This document shows, piece by piece, positions 43,689 to 51,630 of a stretch of DNA of 64,000 nucleotides. The stretch is from Tuctoria greenei (lineage: Eukaryota > Streptophyta > Magnoliopsida > Poales > Poaceae): contig JAYESD010000008.1 in assembly GCA_036927565.1 (NCBI GenBank), forward strand, positions 125,577,498-125,641,497, read 5' to 3'. The position numbers and the translations under genes are program-made. The notes under the pieces are model-generated. The model did no database searches. It saw nothing but the letters and a program-made list of their open reading frames with translations, and was not told the origin of the DNA. Numbering within the stretch: position 1 is the first letter of the stretch; each line of letters begins with the position of its first letter.

Positions 43689-45721
43689 TGTGACACCCGG
43701 TTCCGAATATGAACCAAGCGTAACGCATATGTGTACCCAGGAAGTTCATCACACATATACAGTTGCATCACAAACGATATATAGAATTTAACCACGTCTT
43801 AACTATTAAATAAGTACTTTATTACAATAATCCAATAGTTCGCGAATGATAAAACTCTAAATAATGCAGCGGAAAATAAACTAAGCAGTACGACTCCAAT
43901 CCACAGGCAATTGACGGCGGTACGCAACCTAGTACTCCACGTGATCCTCAGGGTACTCCCAATTGTCTCCAGTAGCTGTTGGGGGGGATTGCAAGGGTGA
44001 GTACATGTCGTACTCAGCAAGTGTGGAAAGTATGACATGTGGCTTATTCAAATGACGAATGTAATAATGGCTAAGTGCTGAAAAGTACAGTAAAACATTG
44101 GAAAAGCATTATACTATGTCTATGTGAAACAATCCCATCGTAACCATCATATTAACAAAATATAAACCATATCCAATTATTGCCAACATCACCATTATCC
44201 ATGTCCAATTACCATAACTCAAATTCATATCCATGACCATAATCCATAAACCATAACCATTACCAACCCATAACCATAAACCAACCATAACCATCCCAAA
44301 TCCCAATTCCAACTCTAATCATGTAGGTCATCCAGGCGCTCATAACCGGGAGCACGGCTATCATGATAGTTTTAACACTCTGCAGAGGTTGTACCACTTT
44401 ACCCACATGTTCGTGATTTCATCACCTTTCGATGACTAAGAAACCTGCATTATGCCATCTCACACTTCCGTAGGTGTGTGGCCAAGAGATCACAAAATAG
44501 CCTTTCAAAAGGGACTACTAGTATGTACGGGCCCACTAAGGTTTCACCGGCAGGCTTGAATCTCCATTCTCCCACCCACGGGCCCCCTCGTGTGCCATGC
44601 GGATCCCAGGGCAGTCCTTCTCGACTCCCATTCCCCGCGCCATCCAATGGTCCATACCATACTAGTAGCGCTCCTAATTATTCAGCTACGCCGCACCCAT
44701 ACTTGTCCTTGTGGTGGCACTGTTGACCTGGCATATTCTCGCATGAACCGGTCCTTAGATCTAAAGCAAGCAAACCACCATAACATCCAACCCATCCACA
44801 TACCAGGCTTGCTTAGATCACCCATCGTATTGACCAGTTCACATTAACCATAATATCATTGATGCATAATTAAATGTGTAGTGTTGTTTGCCATCCCAAT
44901 TAATTAAGCGGAGCAAAAAGGTAAAAACCCTTCCCGACTCTCTACCATATATCCCAGGTGACAAGGGTGGTCAAACAAAACTAGTAAACTTCCTACCATA
45001 GGATTCCCATCAAATTGACACAAGCATGCAAGTTCGCAAACAAAACATTTAATAAAACAGGATCAATATGCTTCAAGGACACTTGCCTTGCTCCGGCGGA
45101 TGGGGTTGCTCAAGCGCCTCAAAGTCTTGATTTTGGAAATCCTCATATGCGGCCTCTTGAGCACGTTCCTCTACGCGTGATCATACATACAGGAAAGTAC
45201 ATACAATTCAATATAATGCACACAAAATAACAACATGCAATGACATGTATGCATGCACAATTCAATAATTAATTTACTACGGTCGTTTATTTATTAGATG
45301 CAACTAGTTCATACGTGTTCGTATGAGTTTACGGGGGTTTTAGGGTGGATTAATGCTGCTGAAAATAAAATTATGGTGCAACTAAAATCAATTTACGTCT
45401 ATTAGATTCAATATGGTCGCTAAAATTCGCATTGGGAACATGACCTACCGTAGATGCGATGGCTTCGATGATCGCGGGATGGGGACGATGCGTAGATGAA
45501 GTAGATGCGTCCTCCGGTGGCACGACGACGGCGACACGATGGCGACGACGATCTCCGGCGAATGGTGGGGCTCTCCTCTTTTTCTTCCTCTCCTTCCCCT
45601 TTTTTTTCCTGGCGGCGCAGCTCTCTGGTGCCTCCTTTTTTTCTCTGTTCCGGCGGTTTTCTTTCTTCTCTAGGCAGCGGTTGCTTTCTGGGATCGAGGA
45701 AACATCCTAGGGCTTCGGTCC

Positions 45722-45730
45722 TTTTTTATA
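45722..45730 (-). promoter_or_regulatory. TATA box of the Tekay-1 3' LTR
   Basis: The minus strand reads CGCGCCTATAAAAAAGGACC. The same box is in the 5' LTR at 53665-53673. It follows a strongly GC-rich stretch, as in many plant promoters. Confidence 0.75.
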
Positions 45731-46114
45731 GGCGCGGTACGGAGTCTCGGAACTGAGTCGGCCAGGGCGTCGAGGCGCGTCGGGAGTCGCGCGCGGGCGC
45801 GCGCGTTGCGTCTCGGTCGCGGGAATCGGGGGCGGGAGTCGGCGGGTGGGACCGGGAGCGGTGCGGGGCGCGTGAGGCTCTGCTGGCGTGCGGTACGGCG
45901 GGGTCAGGCATCGGGGCGGCGCGCGATGGGACGCGGTACGGGGGATGGGGCCCGGCGCGGGAGGCGGGAGCGGAGGCGGGGTTTTCGGCGGGAATCGGCG
46001 GCGGGGCCTAGGTGGGGCGCGTGCGGCGCGAGCCGCGTCGGCCGGGGCGGGGCAGGGCGCTCGGTCGGCTGAGCCAGCTGGCGGGGCCGTCGGCCTGGCC
46101 AGCGGCAGGCCTTT

Positions 46115-46345
46115 TTTTTCTTTCTTTTTTTTATACTTTCTTTTATTATATGATTTATTATTTATATATTTTTTTATATATATTATTATTTATATTATAT
46201 ATATATATATATTATTTATTATTATTATAATATATACTATTAATATTAATATTTTATTTTTTATATATATATTGTTATATATATTATTTATATATATATT
46301 TATATATATTTATTATTATTATTATTTTTATACTTATTCCCTATT
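46115..46345. repeat. TA-rich low-complexity tract in Tekay-1 3' LTR
   Basis: About 230 bp of TTTATTATTATA and TATATATA text, directly next to a GC-rich block. The same tract is in the other LTR at 54057-54270 with small length differences. Confidence 0.85.
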
Positions 46346-46495
46346 ACAAGTTTTAGGCTACAACCATTATTTTTTTCCTTCTTTTGCTACACATATTTGT
46401 ATATGTATGTTTTATTATTTTTCTCTTATTCTACTAGTGTTTAATGCATGATCATGTATGCAATGCATGATGCGAAAATTTAGGGTGTTACACAC

Positions 46496-46509
46496 CTACC
46501 CCCCTTAAA
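46496..46509 (-). promoter_or_regulatory. Polypurine tract of Tekay-1
   Basis: The minus strand reads TTTAAGGGGGGTAGG just before the 3' LTR start, the expected place for the plus-strand primer. Confidence 0.7.
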
Positions 46510-46557
46510 GTGAATCTCGCCCTCGAGATTCGATAGCGTGGAGAAAAGATGAGGGAA

Positions 46558-47625
46558 TTATGCCTTCAGGTCTTCTTCACGTTCCCATGTAGCTTCGGCT
46601 TCCGTATGGTGTTTCCATTGCACTTTGCACCAACGGATCCTCTTATTCCTTGTGACCCTTTACTTTATGTCCAAAATCTTGATAGGTTGCTCGACATAGG
46701 ACAAATCCTCTTGAAGTTCTAGCTCGTCCATCGACACTTGTTCTTCCGGTACCCTGAGACACTTCTTGAGTTGAGAGACGTGAAATACGTCATGTACATC
46801 GGAGAGATACGTCGGCAGCTCAAGTCGATGTGCTACTTCTCCTCGTTTGTCCAAAATCTTGAACGGTCCGATGTAACGTGGTGCCAGTTTTCCTTTGACG
46901 TTGAACCGTCGCTGACTTCTAATAGGCAACACTTTGAGGTATACAAAATCTCCAACTTCAAAAGTCAAACTCCTTCGCCTATTATCAGCATAACCTTTCT
47001 GTCGAGACTGGGCAGCCTTTAAGTTTTCCCGTATTATTTGGACTCGCCTTTCAGCTTCTTGTAACACGTCGGGACCAAACACTTGATTCTCTCCAGTTTC
47101 ATTCCAAAACAGGGGAGTCCTAAACTTCCTTCCGTACAATGCTTCGTAGGGTGACATTTTCAGACTTGCTTGGTAGCTATTGTTGTACGAGAATTCAGCG
47201 TACGGCAAACTTTTATCCCAGCTTTTCCCATGCTTTAATGCACAAGCTCTTAACATGTCTTCCAAAATTTTGTTGGTCCTCTCGGTTTGTCCATCTGTTT
47301 GAGGGTGATACGCCGAACTGAAGTTCAACCTTGTTCCCATTGCTTCATGCAATTTCTGCCAAAATCTGGAAGTAAACTGAGAACCTCTATCCGAGACTAT
47401 CTTCTTCGGTACTCCATGCCGACACACAATATGTTCCATATACAATTCTGCTAGCTTCGCGGTGGTATATGTGGTCTTGACAGGGATGAAGTGAGCTGAT
47501 TTTGTCAATCGATCCACAAAAACCCATATTGAATCATAGCCAGACTGAGTTCGCGGTAATCCAACTATAAAGTCCATACCAATCTCTTCCCACTTCCACT
47601 CCGGGATCTTCAATGGTTGTAACAA
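46558..47625 (-). pseudogene. Tekay-1 integrase with C-terminal chromodomain
   Basis: The minus frame from 47625 begins in the linker LQPLKIPEWKWEEIGMDF, right after a deletion junction, so the N-terminal zinc domain is absent. The core has GMDFIVGLPRTQSGYDSI (first D), IVSDRGSQFTSRFWQKLH (second D) and SAYHPQTDGQTERTNKILED (E), all intact. GKLAPRYIGPFKILDKRGEV and DVHDVFHVSQLKKCLRVP are the usual C-terminal barrel. After QPIKILDIK there is an in-frame TAA at 46660-46662; the same frame continues to 46558 with RVTRNKRIRWCKVQWKHHTE and AEATWEREEDLKA, the shortened chromodomain of Tekay-type chromoviruses. In such elements this module is thought to steer integration to heterochromatin. Confidence 0.92.
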
Positions 47626-48254
47626 TCCTTAACATTCTGTGGCGGTTCCCACTTAAGCACATCTCTCACCTTCCCTGGGTCAACTGATACTCCTCCTCCG
47701 GAAATAATATGGCCTAAGAAAGAAACTTCCCGTAACCAAAATTGACATTTACTGAACTTGGCATACAATTGATGCTCCCTCAATTTCTGCAGCGTAAGCC
47801 TCAAGTGTTCCTCGTGTTCCTTCTCATCCTTCGAGTAGATCATAATATCATCGATGAACACTACAACGAACTTATCCAGATGTTCCATGAAGACTTGAGG
47901 CTTATTCATGAGATACATAAAGTACGCAGGCGCGTTCGTCAATCCAAATGACATGACGGTGTACTCATAAGATCCATATCGTGTCCGAAATGCTGTCTTG
48001 GGTATATCCGATGGTCTAATCTTCATTTGGAAGTATCCTGACCGCAAGTCGATCTTGGAGAAGATACAGGCACCCTTCATTTGGTCGAACAAATCCTCTA
48101 TACAGGGCAGTGAGTACTTGTTCTTAATTGTCACTTCGTTGAGAGACCTATAGTCCACATATATCCTCTGGGTTCCATCCTTCTTATCTACGAAGAGCAA
48201 TGGGGCTCCCCACGGGGATGAGCTTGGGCGTATAAAACCCTTCTCTAGCTGCTC
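47610..48254 (-). pseudogene. Tekay-1 reverse transcriptase, 3'-truncated
   Basis: It continues the gag-protease frame after a TAA at 48255-48257: EQLEKGFIRPSSSPWGAPLL, DKKDGTQRIYVDYRSLNEVT, CIFSKIDLRSGYFQMKIRPS and FVVVFIDDIMIYSKDEKEHE, with the FIDD catalytic box intact. REVSFLGHIISGGGVSVDPG is the thumb-side block. At 47630 the frame passes from WEPPQNVKD straight into the integrase linker text in another frame, so the end of RT, all RNase H and the start of integrase are missing, about 1.2 kb by comparison with the family. RT would copy element RNA. Confidence 0.92.
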
Positions 48255-50057
48255 TTAAATTCGCTTCTTGAGCTCTGCTAACTCCTTAGGAGGCATCCTA
48301 TACGGCCTCTTAGCTATAGGTGCAGTTCCGGGCATCAACTCAATGGCGAATTCTATGTCACGATCAGGTGGCATACCTGGCAACTCATCTGGAAACACGT
48401 CCGGGTACTCGCGAACGATCGGAATGCTTTCCAATGTCACTTCTTCCACGTGATTCAGCATCGCTTTCCCTCTTGCAGGTTGAGCTGCCTCAACTTCGAT
48501 GCGTGTACCATGTTCACTTGTCAACTGCACAATCCTCTCGGCACATTGAATGACTCCATTATACTTGCTCAGCCATTCCATTCCAAGTATTATGTCTATT
48601 CCTTGGGAATCCAAGACTATGACGTTTGCGAGAAAGTCTACCCCCCTTATTTTAATGCTTACTTTCGGACATACTATATTTGTCCTCATCTCTCCGCCAG
48701 GAGAACTTACTAGCATAGTTTTCTTCATGTGAGATATAGGCAAATTGTACTTGGCAACATACTTTGACGAGATGAATGAATGAGATGCTCCCGAATCAAA
48801 TAAAATAGTCGCGGGGTTGGAGTTGGCGAGAAACATACCAATCACGACATCATCAGCTTGCTGGGCTTCCTCAGTAGAGACATGATTCACATTGCCACGA
48901 GCAAAATTCTGCTGTCCACAGTTGCCTTGCGGTGCTCCTCCATTTCGTCGCGGGTTATTTGGCCTTGGTGCATTGTTCATAGGTCCATAGTTTCTCTTGG
49001 GGCATTGACTTGCAAAGTGTCCGGGTTCTCCACACACATAGCATGTCTTACCACCCGTAGCGTTAGGGAAGTTTGGGCGCAACTGGTTTTGAGCATTTGC
49101 CGCCATGTTAGGACGCGGCGCAGGTGGCACAGGATAGCGAGGCGCTTGCATGGCGGGGCGTTGCTGCGGTGGCTGATTTGGGTGGGGCGGATAAGCAGCG
49201 CGGTATGCAGGAGCAGATGGGTTGTAGTGGGGTGCAGTAGGTGGTGCATAGCGGGGGCGAACATTGCTTCCTTGCTGCGGTCCATGATGTGGCATCTTCC
49301 TCTTGTTGTCCTGCTCCATCTCACGAATCTTGTTCTCAACCACAATAGCCTTGTCAACAAGCTTTTGGAAGTTTGGATAATCAGTATTGAGCAACTGGAC
49401 TTGAATTTCATTGTTGAGACCCCTCATAAATAGATATTGCTTCCTACTATCAGTTTTGATGTCTTCTGGAGCATATCTTGATAATTGAGTGAATTTGTTG
49501 AGATACTCACTCACGCTCATCCTTCCTTGCCTGAGATTTTCAAAGTCTTGTCTTCTCGGTATCATAACTCCTTCAGGTACATAGTGGGATTGGAAACTCT
49601 GCTTAAACTCAGCCCAAGTGATTGCCTCCTGATTATCATGAGCGTTGCAAAGAGCTTCCCACCAGTCAGCGGCTGCTCCAACTAGTTGATGTGATGCAAA
49701 GAGAACCTTCTCCCTATCAGTGCACTGGACAATAGCAAGTTTCTTCTCAACGGACTTCATCCAATCATCAGCTTCCATTGGGTCTACAGCTTGTGCAAAG
49801 GTAGGCGGTCTGGTCCTCATGAACTCTCCCAATCGGTTATGAGGAGGCAGGGGTGGCGGTGGAGGTATATGAGGCTGATTGTTGTTGCCAGCTTGCAGCT
49901 GTCCCATTGTCTGTATCATGGTCTGCATGAGCTTGTTCTGCATAGCTAACAGTTGTTCAATGTTGATAGCTCCATGAGCATGTCTCTGGTTGTTCTGAGG
50001 TACTTCATTGCGCTCCTCCTCATCGTTGGCATCCCTCTGGTTAAGAGTTCTCACCAT
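48255..50057 (-). CDS. Tekay-1 gag-protease polyprotein with RT start
   Basis: Open for 600 codons on the minus strand from the ATG at 50057. It begins MVRTLNQRDANDEEERNEVP. The capsid part has LGEFMRTRPPTFAQAVDPME and ADWWEALCNAHDNQEAITWA (retrotransposon gag), then SEYLNKFTQLSRYAPEDIKT. A Pro/Gln/Asn-rich linker leads to the nucleocapsid knuckle CYVCGEPGHFASQC. The protease is marked by ATILFDSGASHSFISSKYVA (DSG intact) and IDIILGMEWLSKYNGVI. It ends KRPYRMPPKELAELKKRI, the RT entry, at a TAA in place of a codon. The ATG follows TTCGCCAACAG, a 3' splice-site-like sequence. The protein forms the particle and matures it. Confidence 0.95.
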   Translation of the reverse strand: MVRTLNQRDANDEEERNEVPQNNQRHAHGAINIEQLLAMQNKLMQTMIQTMGQLQAGNNNQPHIPPPPPLPPHNRLGEFMRTRPPTFAQAVDPMEADDWMKSVEKKLAIVQCTDREKVLFASHQLVGAAADWWEALCNAHDNQEAITWAEFKQSFQSHYVPEGVMIPRRQDFENLRQGRMSVSEYLNKFTQLSRYAPEDIKTDSRKQYLFMRGLNNEIQVQLLNTDYPNFQKLVDKAIVVENKIREMEQDNKRKMPHHGPQQGSNVRPRYAPPTAPHYNPSAPAYRAAYPPHPNQPPQQRPAMQAPRYPVPPAPRPNMAANAQNQLRPNFPNATGGKTCYVCGEPGHFASQCPKRNYGPMNNAPRPNNPRRNGGAPQGNCGQQNFARGNVNHVSTEEAQQADDVVIGMFLANSNPATILFDSGASHSFISSKYVAKYNLPISHMKKTMLVSSPGGEMRTNIVCPKVSIKIRGVDFLANVIVLDSQGIDIILGMEWLSKYNGVIQCAERIVQLTSEHGTRIEVEAAQPARGKAMLNHVEEVTLESIPIVREYPDVFPDELPGMPPDRDIEFAIELMPGTAPIAKRPYRMPPKELAELKKRI

Positions 50058-50337
50058 CTGTTGGCGAAAGAAGGGTGGGGACAGAAGGATTTAGAATTTG
50101 GAAAGAAACGTCCCAACTATATGCATCAAGGGATGTGACACTAAATAATCCTTTATTAATATAGACCTATATTATGAGGATGTGGACAAGTGCCGAAGCA
50201 TCCCACAACTCTCTACTAAGCACACAAGCACTCAAACAAGCACCAAACAAAATTGACAAAGATCCTAAAAGAAGTAACACAACTCAAGGTCACACAAGTA
50301 TGTCTACGTCGCTCTTATTTAACTAATGGGGGTGTGC
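50058..50337. other. Gap between the extra ORF and gag of Tekay-1
   Basis: About 280 bp. On the minus strand it ends in a pyrimidine-rich stretch and CAACAG directly before the gag ATG, as an intron end would. No other coding text is seen. Confidence 0.6.
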
Positions 50338-51210
50338 CTATCCTTGAGTCGTGGCATAGGTCGAGGAATACTCGTCGTCAAGCGGAAACTCCTCCGGGTC
50401 CTCGTCGTCGTCGTCGTCGTCGGGGTCCTCGGGGTCCTGTGGTGGTGAGGCAGCAGGCGGCGGTGGTGCGGTAGACGCCACACTGGAAGGCTCCTCGTCA
50501 GAGGACTCCTCAGAAGACGACTCATGCTGGCCGTTGCGACGGTCTGGAGAGTCTGGGGTCCACGTCGGGGTGTCGGACGCGTAGTCGTCCGGGTCCTCGT
50601 CGGTGATCCGAAGATACCTCCTGATTATCGCCTCGTGGCGCTGGGCAAGGTCACGTCCATCCTGAATCTCCTGCTGCGCCCTCTGAAGTCGGGCACTGAG
50701 CTGGGCCACATTGTCAACAGTCTGACGAGACTACGGGAGGTCCAGTGGTCCCTCCACGTGCCTGGAGAAGAAGCTCGCAGTGCCACTGGGACGCTGCGGA
50801 ACGAAGGCGTCCACCGTGTCCTCCAGACGGAAACGGCGGGCGTGGCTCCAAAAGGTGGCTGCTTCCCAGCTAGCATCCTGCTCCGCAGATCGGCGGGAGC
50901 TCCTCCAAGCAGGACTGCTGTGGGTCTTCACCAACTCATCACCATAGTAGATATAGATCTTGCAGCTCCACTCCTTCCTGTCGGGGTGCTGCACTCCAGT
51001 GGTGTGGTAGGAGAGCGAGAGGCTGTGGTGACGGTAGCCAGCCTCGCGGAGTAGGGCACGGAGACGATGTCGCAGTTGTCCAGCGGCCCTGCCGTCAGAA
51101 CGGATCACCACGGGGTGACGCGGGTCGATGGCCGGAGAGCGACTAGCCAACCTACACGGGGGCACAAGTCCACCGGTCGACTTACGGGGGGTTGTCTTGG
51201 TGCGGGCCAT
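50338..51210 (-). pseudogene. Tekay-1 extra ORF with histone H3-tail-like N-terminus
   Basis: From the minus ATG at 51210 the frame encodes 290 residues with one in-frame TAG (50731-50733). The N-terminus MARTKTTPRKSTGG equals the histone H3 tail at 11 of 13 residues after Met (Q5 to T, A7 to P). After it come a middle region with alternating hydrophobic stretches (HHSLSLSYHTTGVQ, EWSCKIYIYYGDELVK), a helical part (AQLSARLQRAQQEIQDGRDL) and a Ser/Glu- then Asp-rich tail with DDDDDDEDPEEF. It is not a histone: no histone fold follows. I know no assigned function; the position between primer site and gag and the splice-acceptor-like TTTTCTGTAG before the ATG suggest a separately spliced product. 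Confidence 0.8.
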
Positions 51211-51614
51211 CTACAGAAAACAAGAATACATTAGAGGAAAAAAATAATGAAAAACAAATCTGAAAATTTCAGCAGTTAAAATGGCGGAAAAAGAGCGGTG
51301 CAGCGGTTCCAAAAGAACGAAAAAAAATAGAGAGAAAAATACAGCAACCAACACAATAATTCTACCGACACATAACAGCAGCAAAACACACCTTTTTCGC
51401 GAAAATTTAAGCAGCAAAACAGCAGCACTTAATATTGCTCACTTCTGGAAATTTTTATCAAAAAAAAAAAACGCAGCAGCGATCAATACTTTTTGCGGCT
51501 GAAAATAAGGGAACAAAACAGCAGCAAAAATTTTCGAAAATAGCAGATTAGAAGAGTGTTCCTAAGTGTTCTAGAGTGTCCATTCTACCTAGGCTTGCGT
51601 CCTACGGTCAACAC
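51211..51614 (-). other. Tekay-1 leader between primer site and extra ORF
   Basis: About 400 bp, A-rich on the plus strand (pyrimidine-rich on the minus strand), with repeated GCAGCA and AACAGCAGC words. No protein is recognised. On the minus strand it ends TTGTTTTCTGTAG directly at the ORF start. Confidence 0.6.
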
Positions 51615-51628
51615 GGCTCTGAAACCAA
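51615..51628 (-). promoter_or_regulatory. Primer binding site of Tekay-1
   Basis: The minus strand reads TTGGTTTCAGAGCC, one base from the initiator-Met consensus, two bases inside the 5' LTR end. Confidence 0.88.
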
Positions 51629-51630
51629 TT

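Larger units (their letters stand above)
43689..46492 (-). repeat. 3' LTR of Tekay-1
   Basis: A 2,804-bp LTR with termini TGTAACACCC and GGGTGTCACA on the minus strand. On the plus strand it shows CCATAACC-type repeats at about 44200-44300, a GC-rich block at about 45720-46110 and a TA-rich block at 46115-46340. A TATAAAAAA box on the minus strand at 45722-45730 precedes a purine-rich leader. Confidence 0.95.

Noticed and set aside
45888..46451. Plus-strand ORF with Gly/Arg-rich start and Ile/Tyr-rich end (and its twin at 53831-54394)
   Set aside because: It translates the GC-rich and TA-rich low-complexity parts of the Tekay-1 LTR. It lies antisense to the LTR promoter and has no recognisable domain.
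48858..49435. A 191-codon plus-strand ORF opposite Tekay-1 gag
   Set aside because: It is a shadow of the well supported 600-codon gag-protease frame on the minus strand.
51160..51210. A histone H3 gene or pseudogene
   Set aside because: Only the first 14 residues match H3. No histone fold follows and the ORF lies between primer site and gag of a chromovirus.
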